Positions 1-13,413 are shown, counted from the stretch's first letter. The stretch: DNA of 64,000 bases from Mycolicibacter nonchromogenicus (GCF_002101775.1 NZ_LQPI01000039.1:1-64000), one strand, 5' to 3'. The notes: generated by a model from the sequence alone, not told the origin. Numbers and translations: made by a program.

Positions 1-2690
1 GGTTATGACGCGGCCGCTGACCCGTTGGCTGCTTCGGGTGCCAATGGTGGCGATGGTGGTGCCGGTGGTAACGGTTCGGCGATCGGCAACGGTGGCGCCG
101 GCGGCGCCGGCGGCACGGGTGCCGCGGGTGCTGCGGGTATCACCGACGGTTCCGGTAACGGCACTACCGGTGGTGACGCGGGCGCTGGTGGCGCCGGCGG
201 TGCCGGCGGTAAGGGCGGCTCACTGTCGGGTAACGGTGGCGTCGGTGGTGCCGGTGGTGGTGGTGGCGTCGGCGGTGCCGGCGGCTCCGGGATCGAGGGT
301 GCGGCTGGTGCTGACGCGGTGGCCGGCAGTGGCGGCGATGGTTCGGCCGGTGGCGACGGCGGTAATGGTGGCGACGGCGGCAAGGGTGGCGCCGGTGGCG
401 CCGGTGGTGCCGGTGGTTCGGCCACCAACGGCAGTGCCGGCGGCCAGGGCGTCGGCGGCGTCGGTGGCGACGGTGGTGCAGCCGGTGCCGCGGGCAACGG
501 TGGTACCGGTGGCGCCGGTGCCGGCGGCGGCCTGAACCCGACCGCGGGTGCCGGTGGTAACGGCGGTAACGGTGGCGAGCGCGGTACCGGCGGTGCCGGC
601 GGCCAGGGCGGCAGCGGTGCCGGTGGTCAGGCTGCTGACGGCCAGCAGGGCGCTGATGCCCCCGGTACCGGCAACGGTGGCAAGGGCGGCAAGGGCGGCG
701 ACGGCGAGGGCTTCGGTCAGTCCGGCGGCGCCGGTGGTACCGGTGGCAACGCCGGAACGGTCGGCGACGGCGGCGCCGGCGGCGCCGGTGGTAAGGGCGC
801 TGATGGTGCTGCGGGTATCACCGACGGTTCCGGTAACGGCACCAACGGTGGTGACGCGGGTGCTGGTGGCGTCGGCGGTGCCGGCGGTAAGGGCGGCTCA
901 CTGGCCGGTGACGGTGGCGTCGGTGGTGCCGGTGGTGCTGGTGGCGTCGGCGGTGCCGGCGGCTCCGGGATCGACGGTTCGGCTGGTGCCGATGCAGTGG
1001 CCGGCAGTGGCGGCGACGGTTCGGCCGGTGGCGACGGTGGCACCGGTGGCGACGGCGGCAAGGGTGGCGCTGGTGGCGCCGGTGGTGCCGGCGGTACGGC
1101 GACCAACGGCAGTGCCGGTGGCCAGGGTGTCGGCGGCGTCGGTGGCGACGGTGGTGCTGCCGGCGCCGCGGGTAACGGCGGCGACGGCGGTGCCGGTGCC
1201 GGCGGTGGCCTGAACCCGATTGCGGGTGCCGGTGGTAACGGCGGTAACGGCGGTGAGCGCGGTACCGGCGGTGCCGGCGGCCAGGGCGGCAGCGGTGCCG
1301 GTGGTCAGGCTGCTGACGGCAAGCAGGGCGCTGAGGCAGCCGGTACCGGCAACGGTGGCAAGGGCGGCAAGGGCGGCGACGGCGAGGGCTTCGGTCAGTC
1401 CGGCGGCGCCGGTGGTACCGGTGGCAACGCCGGAACGGTCGGCGACGGCGGCGCCGGCGGCGCCGGTGGTAAGGGCGCTGATGGTGCTGCGGGTATCACC
1501 GACGGTGACGGCAACGGCACCAACGGTGGTGACGCGGGTGCTGGTGGCGCCGGCGGTGCCGGCGGTAAGGGCGGCTCACTGGCCGGTGACGGTGGCGTCG
1601 GTGGTGCCGGTGGCGCCGGTGGCGTCGGCGGTGCCGGCGGCTCCGGAACCAACGGTTCGGCTGGTGCCGACGCAGTGGCCGGCAGTGGCGGCAACGGTTC
1701 GGCCGGCGACCACGGTGGCGACGGTGGCGACGGCGGCAAGGGTGGCGCCGGTGGCGCCGGTGGTGCCGGCGGTTCGGCGACCAACGGCAGTGCCGGTGGC
1801 CAGGGTGTCGGTGGCGTCGGTGGCGACGGTGGTGCCGCCGGTGCCGCGGGCAACGGTGGCGACGGTGGTGCCGGTGCTGGCGGTGGCCTGAACCCGACCG
1901 CGGGCGCCGGTGGTGCCGGTGGTGACGGCGGTGACCGCGGTACCGCGGGTGCCGGCGGCCAGGGCGGCAGCGGTGCCGGTGGTCAGGCTGCTGACGGCCA
2001 GCAGGGCGCTGATGCCCCCGGTACCGGCAACGGTGGCAAGGGCGGCAAGGGCGGCGACGGCGAAGGCTTCGGCCAGTCCGGCGGCGCCGGCGGTGCCGGC
2101 GGTAACGCCGGGACGATCGGTAACGGTGGCGCCGGTGGCGCCGGTGGTGCCGGTGCGGATGGTGCTGCCGGTGTCACCGACGGTGACGGCAACGGCACTG
2201 CCGGTGGTGACGCGGGTGCCGGTGGCGCCGGCGGTGCCGGCGGTAAGGGCGGCTCACTGTCCGGTGACGGTGGCGTCGGTGGTGCCGGTGGTGCTGGTGG
2301 CGTCGGCGGTGCCGGCGGCTCCGGGACCAATGGTTCGACGGGTGCCGATGCAGTGGCCGGCAGTGGCGGCGACGGTTCGGCCGGTGGCGACGGCGGTAAC
2401 GGTGGCGACGGCGGCAAGGGTGGCGCCGGTGGCGACGGTGGCGCCGGTGGTTCGGCGACCAACGGCAGTGCCGGTGGCCAGGGTGTCGGCGGTGTCGGTG
2501 GCGACGGTGGTGCGGCCGGTGCCGCGGGCAACGGCGGTGACGGCGGTGCCGGTGCCGGCGGTGGCCTGAACCCGATTGCGGGCGCCGGTGGTGCCGGTGG
2601 TGACGGCGGTGAGCGCGGTGCCGCAGGGGCCGGCGGTCAGGGCGGCAGCGGTGCTGGTGGTCAGGCTGCTGACGGCCAGCAGGGCGCTGA
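1..2690 (+). repeat. Tandem 678-bp (226-codon) coding repeats
   Basis: The same landmark ([14 protein letters not shown] codons) begins at 133, 811, 1489 and 2167, an exact 678-bp period each time. Units differ only by scattered substitutions. The segment before 133 is the end of an earlier unit cut by the window edge. The last unit diverges near 2690, where the [12 protein letters not shown] stretch becomes [12 protein letters not shown]. The exact period with few indels suggests recent in-frame duplication or gene conversion. Confidence 0.9.
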
Positions 2691-3402
2691 GGCGCTCGAC
2701 ACCGGTAACGGCGGCAACGGCGGCAACGGCGGCAACGGTGAGCACCAGACCGGTCAAGCCGGCGGCAACGGCGGTAAGGGCGGCAACGCCGGACCCGACG
2801 GTAACGGCGGTAAGGGCGGCAACGGCGGCGCCGGTGGCCAGGGCGTTACCGGCGGTACCTCGCCGGACAAGGGCGGCCCGGGCTACACCGGTGGAATCGG
2901 CGGTGTCGGTGGTGACGGCGGCGACGGCGGCCTGGGCGGCTGGAACTCGGGCGACGGCGGTGCCGGCGGTCACGGCGGTGTCGGCGGTTCCGGCGGCCGT
3001 GGCGGCCCGGGCCAAAGTGGTGAGACCGGTGAAGCCGGTGGCGGCACCGGCTACCAGGGCGGCCCTGGCGGCGGCGGCGGTATCGGCGGCGACGGCGGTA
3101 ATGGTGGAAACGGTGGCACCGCAGCCAACGGCAACACCGGCGCCGGCGGTAACGGCGGCAACGGCGGTGGCGCCGGGACGGGCGGCGGCGGCGGTACCGG
3201 CGGTACCGGCGGCCAGGGCACCGAAGAACACCCGGACGGCGGCAAGGGCGGTCCCGGTGGTCAGGGTGGCGCCGCCGGAACGATCGGTGGTCAGGGTGGC
3301 TCCGGTGGTATCGGCGGGCCGAACGGCCAGGACGGTTCCGACGGCGGCACGGGCAAGGGCGGCAGTATGGGCCACCAGGGCGCGTACGGCGCGAACTACT
3401 GA
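1..3402 (+). CDS. PGRS-like glycine-rich repeat protein, 5' truncated by window edge
   Basis: The frame is open from the first base, so the start and any N-terminal PE or signal domain lie outside the window. The visible 1133 residues are dominated by GGA, GGN and GGD triplets typical of mycobacterial PGRS domains, and end in a less repetitive tail (about residues 900-1133) finishing GAYGANY. The first two thirds consist of a 226-residue unit repeated at exact 678-bp spacing. PGRS proteins are usually exported to the cell surface by ESX-5 and may bind calcium through GGxGxD/N motifs; that is family knowledge, not shown here. Without the N-terminus it cannot be called PE_PGRS with certainty. 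High-scoring frames on the opposite strand are Pro-rich mirror images of the repeat and are not genes. Confidence 0.85.
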   Translation, partial: GYDAAADPLAASGANGGDGGAGGNGSAIGNGGAGGAGGTGAAGAAGITDGSGNGTTGGDAGAGGAGGAGGKGGSLSGNGGVGGAGGGGGVGGAGGSGIEGAAGADAVAGSGGDGSAGGDGGNGGDGGKGGAGGAGGAGGSATNGSAGGQGVGGVGGDGGAAGAAGNGGTGGAGAGGGLNPTAGAGGNGGNGGERGTGGAGGQGGSGAGGQAADGQQGADAPGTGNGGKGGKGGDGEGFGQSGGAGGTGGNAGTVGDGGAGGAGGKGADGAAGITDGSGNGTNGGDAGAGGVGGAGGKGGSLAGDGGVGGAGGAGGVGGAGGSGIDGSAGADAVAGSGGDGSAGGDGGTGGDGGKGGAGGAGGAGGTATNGSAGGQGVGGVGGDGGAAGAAGNGGDGGAGAGGGLNPIAGAGGNGGNGGERGTGGAGGQGGSGAGGQAADGKQGAEAAGTGNGGKGGKGGDGEGFGQSGGAGGTGGNAGTVGDGGAGGAGGKGADGAAGITDGDGNGTNGGDAGAGGAGGAGGKGGSLAGDGGVGGAGGAGGVGGAGGSGTNGSAGADAVAGSGGNGSAGDHGGDGGDGGKGGAGGAGGAGGSATNGSAGGQGVGGVGGDGGAAGAAGNGGDGGAGAGGGLNPTAGAGGAGGDGGDRGTAGAGGQGGSGAGGQAADGQQGADAPGTGNGGKGGKGGDGEGFGQSGGAGGAGGNAGTIGNGGAGGAGGAGADGAAGVTDGDGNGTAGGDAGAGGAGGAGGKGGSLSGDGGVGGAGGAGGVGGAGGSGTNGSTGADAVAGSGGDGSAGGDGGNGGDGGKGGAGGDGGAGGSATNGSAGGQGVGGVGGDGGAAGAAGNGGDGGAGAGGGLNPIAGAGGAGGDGGERGAAGAGGQGGSGAGGQAADGQQGAEALDTGNGGNGGNGGNGEHQTGQAGGNGGKGGNAGPDGNGGKGGNGGAGGQGVTGGTSPDKGGPGYTGGIGGVGGDGGDGGLGGWNSGDGGAGGHGGVGGSGGRGGPGQSGETGEAGGGTGYQGGPGGGGGIGGDGGNGGNGGTAANGNTGAGGNGGNGGGAGTGGGGGTGGTGGQGTEEHPDGGKGGPGGQGGAAGTIGGQGGSGGIGGPNGQDGSDGGTGKGGSMGHQGAYGANY

Positions 3403-3434
3403 TCGAGGTCCCGACGCTCGACAGAGAAGCAGTA

Positions 3435-3473
3435 CCGACAGGCCCCGCACGCATGGCGTGCGGGGCCTGTCGG
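3435..3473 (+). terminator. Hairpin terminator after the PGRS-like gene
   Basis: An 18-bp perfect inverted repeat (3435-3452 with 3456-3473) has a 3-nt loop and is very GC-rich. It lies 32 bp after the PGRS-like stop codon. No U-tract follows, which is common for mycobacterial hairpin terminators. The remaining 3474-3688 holds no convincing gene; it is the convergent spacer before ddn. Confidence 0.75.
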
Positions 3474-3688
3474 CCATTGCCTGGTGGGTGGCTACGGTGG
3501 CCTGGAACGAACTCTGGTGCGCAGACGGTCGTATGCCTCGCCGCAGACGCGGCCGGAAAGGACACAGCCCCGGGCGATGGTGCCCGCGCGGAACAGGGTT
3601 GCTGGGAAATCCGCACGACGTGCGGTCTGGGCGCGCTACAACGCGGGGACTTCAGGGCTCACGTGCGCGAGCCGGCAACGACGCCCCG

Positions 3689-4180
<492 letters not shown>

Positions 4181-4569
4181 CTAACGGTGGATGAACGGAC
4201 GAATCCCCGCGCGGATGTGATGAATCACCGCAGTGCCGTCCGGGCTGTCAGCGGGAATGCGGAAAACCTCGTCGACATGCGAACAGACCCGCATCCCGAA
4301 CAGCGACGGCTTGGTGATGATGTCGTAGACCGCCCGCACGTCGTCGCCGTCGATGCTGTACTTCGGCAGTGTGGCCGCCGAGATCACCCGAAACTGCGGC
4401 CCTCGATTAAGGCTGCGCCGCAGATGATTTCCCGAGAAACCGGTCTTGAGTCCCACCTCGATCCGGACGCAGTCAGGTGCGAACGGGACCGCAGAGGCGT
4501 CGTGACTGACAAGTGCGTCGATGTAGGCCTGGGCCGCCGCGACGCGGTCGGTGTCCGGGACCGGGGCCA

Positions 4570-4570
<1 letters not shown>
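4181..4570 (-). CDS. NTF2-like small protein, translationally coupled to fadA5
   Basis: The 129-residue protein begins VAPVPDTDRVAAAQAYIDAL, a typical first helix of the NTF2/SnoaL-like cone fold, and continues with alternating strands ending in IRPFIHR. I chose the GTG start that overlaps the fadA5 TAG stop by one base (TAGTG), which gives coupling; a longer upstream frame would run inside fadA5. The fold supports a ligand-binding or small hydratase/isomerase role, but no catalytic residues are recognisable. Its place inside the KstR-controlled fadA5-ddn unit suggests a role with steroid CoA intermediates. As I recall, M. tuberculosis has no gene here, so this may be an accessory of this lineage. 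Confidence 0.75.
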
Positions 4571-5730
<1,160 letters not shown>

Positions 5731-5731
5731 C

Positions 5732-5745
5732 TAGAACACGTTTCA
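5732..5745. promoter_or_regulatory. KstR operator between fadA5 and cyp125
   Basis: TAGAACACGTTTCA matches TnnAACnnGTTnnA. It sits directly upstream of fadA5 and in the divergent region for cyp125, so it can repress both until the 3-oxo-cholestenoyl-CoA type inducer binds KstR. Confidence 0.85.
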
Positions 5746-5902
5746 TTACTCTGACAAGCGAGGATGCGCCACCGCCTTTGATCTGCGGTCGGGGCGTGTT
5801 TCAATGGTCGCAATCAGGCACTAGACGGTGTTGTCCCTGCTTCCGGGTTCAAACGTCGTCGAACCCGCACAGGTACCTACTGAACACCCTAGGAGTAGAC
5901 AC

Positions 5903-7153
5903 ATGGGTTGTCCCGCCATCCCCAGCGACTTCGACTTCCTCGACTCCGAGATGAGCCTGAAGGGGCTACCGGTCAAAGAGCTCGCTGAGCTGCGTAAGTC
6001 GGAACCGGTGCATTGGGTCGACGTTCCCGGGGGAACCGGTGGTTTCGGCGACAAGGGTTACTGGCTGGTGACCAAGCACAAGGACGTCAAGGACGTCTCG
6101 CTGCGAAGCGACGTCTTCTCCAGCGCCATGAACGGTGCGATTCCGGTGTGGCCGCAGGACATGACTCGTGAAGCGGTCGACCTGCAGCGCGCGGTCCTGC
6201 TGAACATGGATGCGCCGCACCACACCCGGCTGCGCAAGATCATCTCCCGGGGCTTCACCCCGCGCGCTTTGTCGCGGCTTGAGGATGAGCTGAAGGCGCG
6301 CGCGCAGAAGATCGCTCAGACCGCCGCGGCGGCCAACACCGGTGACTTCGTCGAGCAGGTGTCGTGCGAACTGCCGCTGCAGGCCATCGCCGAACTGCTT
6401 GGCGTGCCCCAGGACGACCGGGACAAGCTGTTCCGCTGGTCCAACGAGATGACTGCCGGTGAGGACCCGGAGTACGCCGACGTTGACCCGGCGATGTCAT
6501 CGTTCGAGGTCATCAGCTACGCCATGAAGATGGCCGAGGAGCGGGGCAAGAACCCCACCGACGACATCGTCACCAAGCTGATCGAGGCCGACATCGACGG
6601 CGAGAAGCTCAGCGACGACGAATTCGGCTTCTTCGTCATCATGCTGGCGGTGGCCGGCAACGAGACCAGCCGCAACTCGATCACCCACGGCATGATCGCG
6701 TTCTCGCAGAACCCCGACCAGTGGGAGCTGTTCAAGCGGGAACGGCCGCAGACCGCGGTGGACGAGATCATCCGCTGGGCCACACCGGTCTCGGCATTCC
6801 AGCGCACGGCGAGCGTCGACACCGAGATCTCCGGCGTCAAGATCAAGGCCGGCGAGCGTGTGGTGATGTCCTACCGCTCGGCCAACTTCGACGAAGAGGT
6901 GTTCGACGACCCGTTCACCTTCAACATCCTTCGTGACCCCAACCCGCACGTCGGTTTCGGCGGCACCGGGGCGCACTACTGCATCGGCGCCAACCTGGCC
7001 CGCCTGACCATCAACCTGATCTTCAACGCGGTCGCCGACCACATGCCCGACCTGAAGCCGATCGGCGAGCCGGAGCGGCTGAAGTCCGGCTGGCTCAACG
7101 GCATCAAGCACTGGCAGGTCGACTACTCGGGCAAGTGCCCGGTCGCGCACTGA
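5903..7153 (+). CDS. cyp125: Steroid C26 monooxygenase CYP125
   Basis: This cytochrome P450 oxidises the terminal C26 carbon of cholesterol or cholestenone to the acid, starting side-chain degradation. The 416-residue product has the I-helix AGNETSRNS motif and the heme Cys near residue 360 in GFGGTGAHYCIG. It ends KCPVAH, as I recall M. tuberculosis CYP125A1 does. I chose the ATG preceded by AGGAG at 5891-5895; a frame 75 nt longer exists but lacks a good ribosome site. Synteny (fadA5 divergent, fadE28 downstream) marks it as the positional ortholog. Its N-terminal 60 residues look less like CYP125A1 than those of the second CYP125 in this window. Confidence 0.93.
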   Translation: MGCPAIPSDFDFLDSEMSLKGLPVKELAELRKSEPVHWVDVPGGTGGFGDKGYWLVTKHKDVKDVSLRSDVFSSAMNGAIPVWPQDMTREAVDLQRAVLLNMDAPHHTRLRKIISRGFTPRALSRLEDELKARAQKIAQTAAAANTGDFVEQVSCELPLQAIAELLGVPQDDRDKLFRWSNEMTAGEDPEYADVDPAMSSFEVISYAMKMAEERGKNPTDDIVTKLIEADIDGEKLSDDEFGFFVIMLAVAGNETSRNSITHGMIAFSQNPDQWELFKRERPQTAVDEIIRWATPVSAFQRTASVDTEISGVKIKAGERVVMSYRSANFDEEVFDDPFTFNILRDPNPHVGFGGTGAHYCIGANLARLTINLIFNAVADHMPDLKPIGEPERLKSGWLNGIKHWQVDYSGKCPVAH

Positions 7154-7190
7154 GCAGGCTGTCGGCGTAGACGAATCAAGGAGGATTCGG

Positions 7191-8195
7191 GTGGATTTCA
7201 CACCGAACCCGGCGCAGCAGGCTGTCGCCGATGTGGTGACATCGGTACTCGACCGCGACAACAGCTGGGATGCGCTGGTCGCCGGTGGGGTGACGGCCCT
7301 GGCGGTTCCGGAACGGCTCGGCGGCGACGGCCTCGGCCTGTCCGAAGTCGCGACGGCACTGACCGAGATCGGCCGCCACGGGACCATCAGCCCCGCCCTG
7401 GCCACCCTCGGGCTCGCTCTGGTGCCGCTGCTGGAGCTGGCAGGCGAGGCTCAGCAGGACCGTTACCTGGCCAATGTGGCCGCCGGTGCCGTGCTGTCGG
7501 CCGCGTTGAACGAACCGGGTCGTCAGCTGCCGGAGCACCCCCACACCACCTACGCGGACGGAAGGCTCAACGGCACCAAAGTCGGTGTGCCGTATGCCGA
7601 GGCGGCGGCCAGCCTGCTCGTCACCGCCGATAAGGCGGTGGTCGTCGTCTCTCCCGCCGCAGAAGGTGTGACGGTCACCAAGACCCCCACCTCCAACGGC
7701 TCCGACGAATATGTGGTGACGTTCACCGACGTCGCGATCGAGACCGCCGATGTGCTCGACGGGGCCACCGCGCGACAGGTCAACCAGTTGGCGCTGGCGA
7801 CCACCGGAGCCTTCGCGGCCGGTCTGGTGGCCGGCGCCCTGCGGTTGACCGCCGACTACGTGGCGACCCGTGAGCAGTTCGGCCGTCCGCTGTCGACATT
7901 CCAGACCGTGGCCGCGCAGCTCTCCGAGGTCTACATCGCCTCGCGGACAATCTCTTTGCTGTCGACCTCGGCGCTGTGGCGGCTGACCGAGGGGCTGGAC
8001 GCCGACGAGGATCTGAACATCCTGGGGTATTGGCTCACCTCGCAGGCCGCGCCGGCCATGCGACTCTGCCATCACCTGCACGGCGGCATGGGCATGGACA
8101 TCACCTACCCGATGGACCGCTACTACTCCTCGATCAAGGATCTGACTCGGCTGTTGGGTGGTCCGTCGCATCGTCTCGATTTGGTGGGAGCGTAA
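7191..8195 (+). CDS. fadE28: Acyl-CoA dehydrogenase FadE28 (ChsE2 subunit)
   Basis: This is the alpha-type subunit of the alpha2beta2 dehydrogenase that, with FadE29, introduces the double bond into the 2'-propanoate side chain of 3-oxo-4-pregnene-20-carboxyl-CoA. The 334-residue protein is a shortened ACAD chain. Its C-terminal domain keeps ATREQFGRPL (about residues 223-232) and HHLHGGMGMD, but it cannot assemble a full active site alone. The GTG start is preceded by AAGGAGGA at 7179-7186. Its stop overlaps the fadE29 start (TAATG), as expected for subunits made in equal amounts. It is part of the cyp125-fadE28-fadE29-chsH2-chsH1-ltp2 unit. Confidence 0.94.
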   Translation: MDFTPNPAQQAVADVVTSVLDRDNSWDALVAGGVTALAVPERLGGDGLGLSEVATALTEIGRHGTISPALATLGLALVPLLELAGEAQQDRYLANVAAGAVLSAALNEPGRQLPEHPHTTYADGRLNGTKVGVPYAEAAASLLVTADKAVVVVSPAAEGVTVTKTPTSNGSDEYVVTFTDVAIETADVLDGATARQVNQLALATTGAFAAGLVAGALRLTADYVATREQFGRPLSTFQTVAAQLSEVYIASRTISLLSTSALWRLTEGLDADEDLNILGYWLTSQAAPAMRLCHHLHGGMGMDITYPMDRYYSSIKDLTRLLGGPSHRLDLVGA

Positions 8196-9358
8196 TGTTC
8201 ATCGACCTGACGCCCGAGCAGCGCGCGCTGCAAGCCGAACTGCGGGAATACTTCTCGACTCTCATCACGCCCGAAGAGGCTGCGGCGATGGAGTCCGACC
8301 GGCACAATGAGGCCTACCGCGCGGTGATCAAGCGGATGGGCAGCGACGGCAAGCTGGGGGTCGGTTGGCCGAAGGAGTACGGCGGCCTGGGCTTCGGCCC
8401 GGTCGAGCAGCAGATCTTCATCAACGAGGCCAACCGCGCCGACATCCCGCTGCCGATGGTCACCCTGCAGACCGTTGGCCCCACCCTGCAGGCACTCGGC
8501 ACCGAGGAACAGAAGAAGAAGTTCCTGCCCGGAATTCTCTCCGGCGACGTGCATTTCGCCATCGGCTATTCCGAGCCCGACGCCGGCACCGACCTGGCCT
8601 CGCTGCGCACGACCGCGGTCCGCCACGGTGACGAATACATCGTCAACGGCCAGAAGATGTGGACCACCGGCGCACATGACGCCGACTACATCTGGTTGGC
8701 CTGCCGCACCGATCCGACGGCGGCCAAGCACAAGGGCATCTCGATCCTGATCGTCGACACCAAGGACCCGGGTTACTCCTGGACCCCGATCATCTTGTCC
8801 GACGGTGCGCATCACACCAACGCGACGTACTACAACGACGTGCGCGTGCCCGCAGACATGTTGGTGGGCGAAGAGAACGGTGGCTGGAAGCTGATCACCA
8901 CCCAGCTCAACCACGAACGGGTCGGACTGGGCCCGGCGGGCCGCGTCGCCGGCATCTATGACCAGGTACGCACCTGGGCATCCAAGCCCGGCTCGGACGG
9001 GGTCACGCCGATCGAGCACCAGGATGTGCAACGTCTGCTCGGACAGATCAAGTCCATCTGGCGGATCAACGAGTTGCTGAACTGGCAGGTGGCGTCGTCC
9101 GGCGAGACCATCGCCGTCGCCGATGCCGCGGCCACCAAGGTGTTCTCCACCGAGCGCATCCAGGAAGTCAGCCGCCTCGCCGAGGAGATCGTCGGCAAGT
9201 ACGGCAACCCCGCCGATGCGGAGACCGCAGAACTGCTGACCTGGCTGGACAAGATGGCCAAGCGCAACCTGGTCATCACCTTCGGCGGCGGGGTCAATGA
9301 GGTGATGCGCGAGATGATCGCGGCCTCCGGTCTGAAGGTCCCGCGAGTGCCACGATGA
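8195..9358 (+). CDS. fadE29: Acyl-CoA dehydrogenase FadE29 (ChsE1 subunit)
   Basis: This partner of FadE28 carries FAD-binding and substrate residues for dehydrogenation of the three-carbon steroid side chain. The 387 residues equal the M. tuberculosis length. Visible ACAD blocks are IGYSEPDAGTDLASL (about residue 125), NGQKMWTTGAHDADYIW (about 150) and the C-terminal FGGGVNEVMREMIA. The ATG overlaps the fadE28 stop; longer versions of this frame run inside fadE28 and are rejected. A 13-nt gap with a GAGGAGA ribosome site leads to chsH2. Confidence 0.95.
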   Translation: MFIDLTPEQRALQAELREYFSTLITPEEAAAMESDRHNEAYRAVIKRMGSDGKLGVGWPKEYGGLGFGPVEQQIFINEANRADIPLPMVTLQTVGPTLQALGTEEQKKKFLPGILSGDVHFAIGYSEPDAGTDLASLRTTAVRHGDEYIVNGQKMWTTGAHDADYIWLACRTDPTAAKHKGISILIVDTKDPGYSWTPIILSDGAHHTNATYYNDVRVPADMLVGEENGGWKLITTQLNHERVGLGPAGRVAGIYDQVRTWASKPGSDGVTPIEHQDVQRLLGQIKSIWRINELLNWQVASSGETIAVADAAATKVFSTERIQEVSRLAEEIVGKYGNPADAETAELLTWLDKMAKRNLVITFGGGVNEVMREMIAASGLKVPRVPR

Positions 9359-9371
9359 GTCGAGGAGACAG

Positions 9372-10346
9372 ATGAGCGACCTTTCCTCTGGGATCGAGCA
9401 GATACTGGCCTCTGGCCGCAGCAAGCCGCGGACCGGCCGGGATCCGGTGAACCAGCCGATGATTCGGCACTGGGTCGACGCGATCGGCGACGCCAACCCG
9501 ATCTACACCGACGAGGCGGCCGCACAGGCGGCCGGCCACCCCGGAATCGTCGCCCCGCCGGCCATGATCCAGGTCTGGACGATGATGGGTCTGGGCGGGC
9601 AGCGCCCCGCCGACGATCCGCTCGGCAAGGTCATGGAACTGTTCGACGGCGCCGGATACGTGGGCGTGGTGGCCACCAACTGTGAGCAGACCTACCACCG
9701 CTACCTGCGCCCCGGCGAGGAGGTCAGCGTCACCGCCGAGGTGACCGACATCGTCGGCCCCAAGCAGACCGGGCTGGGCGAGGGGTACTTCGTCACCCAG
9801 AAGATCCGCTGGTGGGTAGGCGAAGAGAACGTCGCCGACATGATCTGGCGCATTCTGAAATTCCTGCCGAAGGACAAGAGCGCGCAGGACTCCGCGCCGG
9901 CTGCGGTGCCCGAGGATCTCGACCCCGACAAGATGATGCGCCCGTCATGGTCGCGGGACTCCAAGTACTTCTGGGACGGGGTGGCCGCACACGAGCTGCG
10001 CATCCAGCTCCGCCCGGACGGCAGCCTGCAGCATCCGCCGGTGCCGGCGGTCTGGAAAGACAAGACCGAGACCACCGACTACGTCGTTTCCAGCGGCCGC
10101 GGAACGGTGTTCAGCTACGTGGTGCACCACGCGCCCAAGGTTCCCGGCCGCAGCTTGCCGTTCGTGATCGCGTTGGTCGAGCTCGAAGAGGGGGTGCGAA
10201 TGCTCGGGGAGCTCCGCGGCGTCGACGCAGCCGCGGTGAAGATCGGCATGCCGGTTCGCGCAACCTTCCTCGACTTCCCCGCAAGCGATGTCGGTCCCGC
10301 GTGGTCTCTGTACGCCTGGGAGCCTGTGGAAGGAGACGGGGCATGA
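9372..10346 (+). CDS. chsH2: Steroid enoyl-CoA hydratase subunit ChsH2 (MaoC + DUF35)
   Basis: ChsH2 pairs with ChsH1 to hydrate the unsaturated pregnene-carboxyl-CoA made by FadE28-29. Residues 1-165 form a MaoC-like hot-dog domain (FHWVD-like helix RHWVDAIGDANPIY near 30-43). Residues 185-324 form a DUF35 OB-fold domain with the RATF.DF end. In M. tuberculosis and relatives the DUF35 part docks onto the aldolase Ltp2, channelling the product; the gene order chsH2-chsH1-ltp2 here supports the same complex. The stop overlaps the chsH1 start (ATGA). Confidence 0.93.
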   Translation: MSDLSSGIEQILASGRSKPRTGRDPVNQPMIRHWVDAIGDANPIYTDEAAAQAAGHPGIVAPPAMIQVWTMMGLGGQRPADDPLGKVMELFDGAGYVGVVATNCEQTYHRYLRPGEEVSVTAEVTDIVGPKQTGLGEGYFVTQKIRWWVGEENVADMIWRILKFLPKDKSAQDSAPAAVPEDLDPDKMMRPSWSRDSKYFWDGVAAHELRIQLRPDGSLQHPPVPAVWKDKTETTDYVVSSGRGTVFSYVVHHAPKVPGRSLPFVIALVELEEGVRMLGELRGVDAAAVKIGMPVRATFLDFPASDVGPAWSLYAWEPVEGDGA

Positions 10347-10744
10347 GCACTGTGACTGCCGACGTGGGCACCAAGCTGCCCGAGCTGAAGATCTACGGTG
10401 ACCCGACGTTCATCGTCTCCACGGCCATCGCCACTCGCGACTACCAGGACGTGCATCACGACCGGGACAAGGCGCAGGCCAAGGGTTCCAAGGACATCTT
10501 CGTCAACATCCTGACCGACACCGGTCTGGTGCAGCGCTACATCACCGACTGGGCCGGATCCAACGCGATCATCCGCTCGATCGGGCTGCGGCTGGGTGTG
10601 CCGTGGTACGCCTACGACACGGTCACCTTCTCCGGTGAGGTGACGGCGGTGGAAGACGGTCTGGTCACCGTGAAAGTCGTGGGCAACAACAGTCTTGGCG
10701 ACCACGTCATCGCCACCGCCACTCTCACCCTCGGGGAGGAATGA
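10343..10744 (+). CDS. chsH1: Steroid enoyl-CoA hydratase subunit ChsH1 (MaoC-like)
   Basis: This 133-residue single hot-dog MaoC protein carries the catalytic Asp/His helix of the ChsH1-ChsH2 hydratase: ATRDYQDVHHDRDKAQ at about residues 30-45 includes the DxxxxH-type dyad. It begins at the ATG overlapping the chsH2 stop and ends overlapping the ltp2 ATG, so the three are translationally linked. The strand pattern VTFSGEVTAVEDG..TVKVVGNN is typical of the fold. Confidence 0.92.
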   Translation: MSTVTADVGTKLPELKIYGDPTFIVSTAIATRDYQDVHHDRDKAQAKGSKDIFVNILTDTGLVQRYITDWAGSNAIIRSIGLRLGVPWYAYDTVTFSGEVTAVEDGLVTVKVVGNNSLGDHVIATATLTLGEE

Positions 10745-11875
10745 TGCTGTCCGGTAAGGCGGCTATCGCCGGGATCGGCGCGACCGACTTCTCCAAGGAA
10801 TCCGGCCGCAGCGAACTGCGCCTGGCCGCTGAGGCGGTGCTCGACGCCCTCGACGATGCGGGCCTGAAGCCCTCCGACGTCGACGGTCTGGTCACCTTCA
10901 CCATGGACTCCAACTTGGAGACCGCCGTCGCGCGCGCCACCGGGATCGGCGAACTGACGTTCTTCTCCCAGATCGGTTACGGCGGTGGTGCCGCCGCGGC
11001 GACGGTTCAGCAGGCCGCCATGGCGGTCGCGACCGGGGTCGCCGAAGTCGTGGTGGCGTACCGGGCTTTCAACGAGCGCTCGGAGTTCCGGTTCGGCCAG
11101 GTGATGACTGGTCTGACGGTCAACGCCGACTCGCGCGGCGTGGAGTACAGCTGGTCCTACCCGCACGGGCTGAGCACCCCGGCAGCGTCGGTGGCGATGA
11201 TCGCCCAGCGTTACATGCACGAATATGGCGCCACCAGCGCCGATTTCGGCGTGGTGTCGGTGGCCGACCGCAAGCACGCGGCGACCAACCCCAAGGCGCA
11301 CTTCTACGGCAAGCCGATCACCCTTGAGGATCACCAGAATTCCCGGTGGATCGCCGAGCCGTTGCGGCTGCTGGACTGCTGTCAGGAGACCGACGGCGGG
11401 GTGGCAATCGTGGTCACCACACCCGAGCGGGCCCGCGACCTTAAGCATCGTCCGGCGATCATCGAAGCGGCGGCACAGGGCTCCGGGGCCGACCAGTTCA
11501 CCATGTACTCCTACTACCGCGAGGAGCTCGGGCTGCCCGAGATGGGCCTGGTGGGTAAGCAGCTGTGGTCTCAGTCGGGTCTGACGCCGGCCGACATCCA
11601 GACCGCGGTGCTCTACGACCACTTCACCCCCTACACGCTGATCCAGCTGGAGGAGCTGGGATTCTGCGGCAAGGGCGAGGCCAAGGACTTCATCGCCGGC
11701 GGTGCCATCGAGCTCGGCGGCCGGTTGCCGATCAACACCCACGGCGGTCAGCTCGGCGAGGCCTACGTGCACGGCATGAACGGCATTGCCGAGGGTGTGC
11801 GCCAGCTGCGCGGCACTTCGGTCAACCAGGTCGACGGCGTGGAGCATGTGCTGGTGACCGCCGGAACCGGGGTGC

Positions 11876-11901
<26 letters not shown>
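10741..11901 (+). CDS. ltp2: Steroid retro-aldolase Ltp2
   Basis: Ltp2 is a thiolase-fold, lipid-transfer-protein-type aldolase that cleaves 17-hydroxy-3-oxo-4-pregnene-20-carboxyl-CoA to androstenedione and propionyl-CoA. The 386-residue protein starts [17 protein letters not shown] and ends [17 protein letters not shown]...[11 protein letters not shown]. It lacks the usual thiolase Cys nucleophile in its N-terminal half, as known for this family, and acts with Tyr/His residues. The start is ATGATG, so either Met is possible. Its last 26 bases overlap the convergent PPE gene. Confidence 0.93.
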
Positions 11902-13378
<1,477 letters not shown>

Positions 13379-13398
13379 GACGATCACCATATCGAAGA

Positions 13399-13413
13399 TG
13401 AAAGTCATTTTCA
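13399..13413. promoter_or_regulatory. Zur-like operator upstream of the PPE gene
   Basis: TGAAAGTCATTTTCA (reverse TGAAAATGACTTTCA) has perfect TGAAA/TTTCA arms. It closely resembles actinobacterial Zur boxes (TGAAAATGATTTTCA type). It lies 21-35 bp upstream of the chosen PPE start, in a small AT-rich island within GC-rich DNA. IdeR boxes have a different core (TTAGG..CCTAA), so a zinc regulator is the better guess. Confidence 0.55.

Noticed and set aside
3..3477. Several long minus- and plus-strand frames over the glycine-rich gene (Pro-rich or Arg/Val-rich products)
   Set aside because: They are reverse or shifted readings of GGC/GGT-rich repeats and have no independent start signals or family features.
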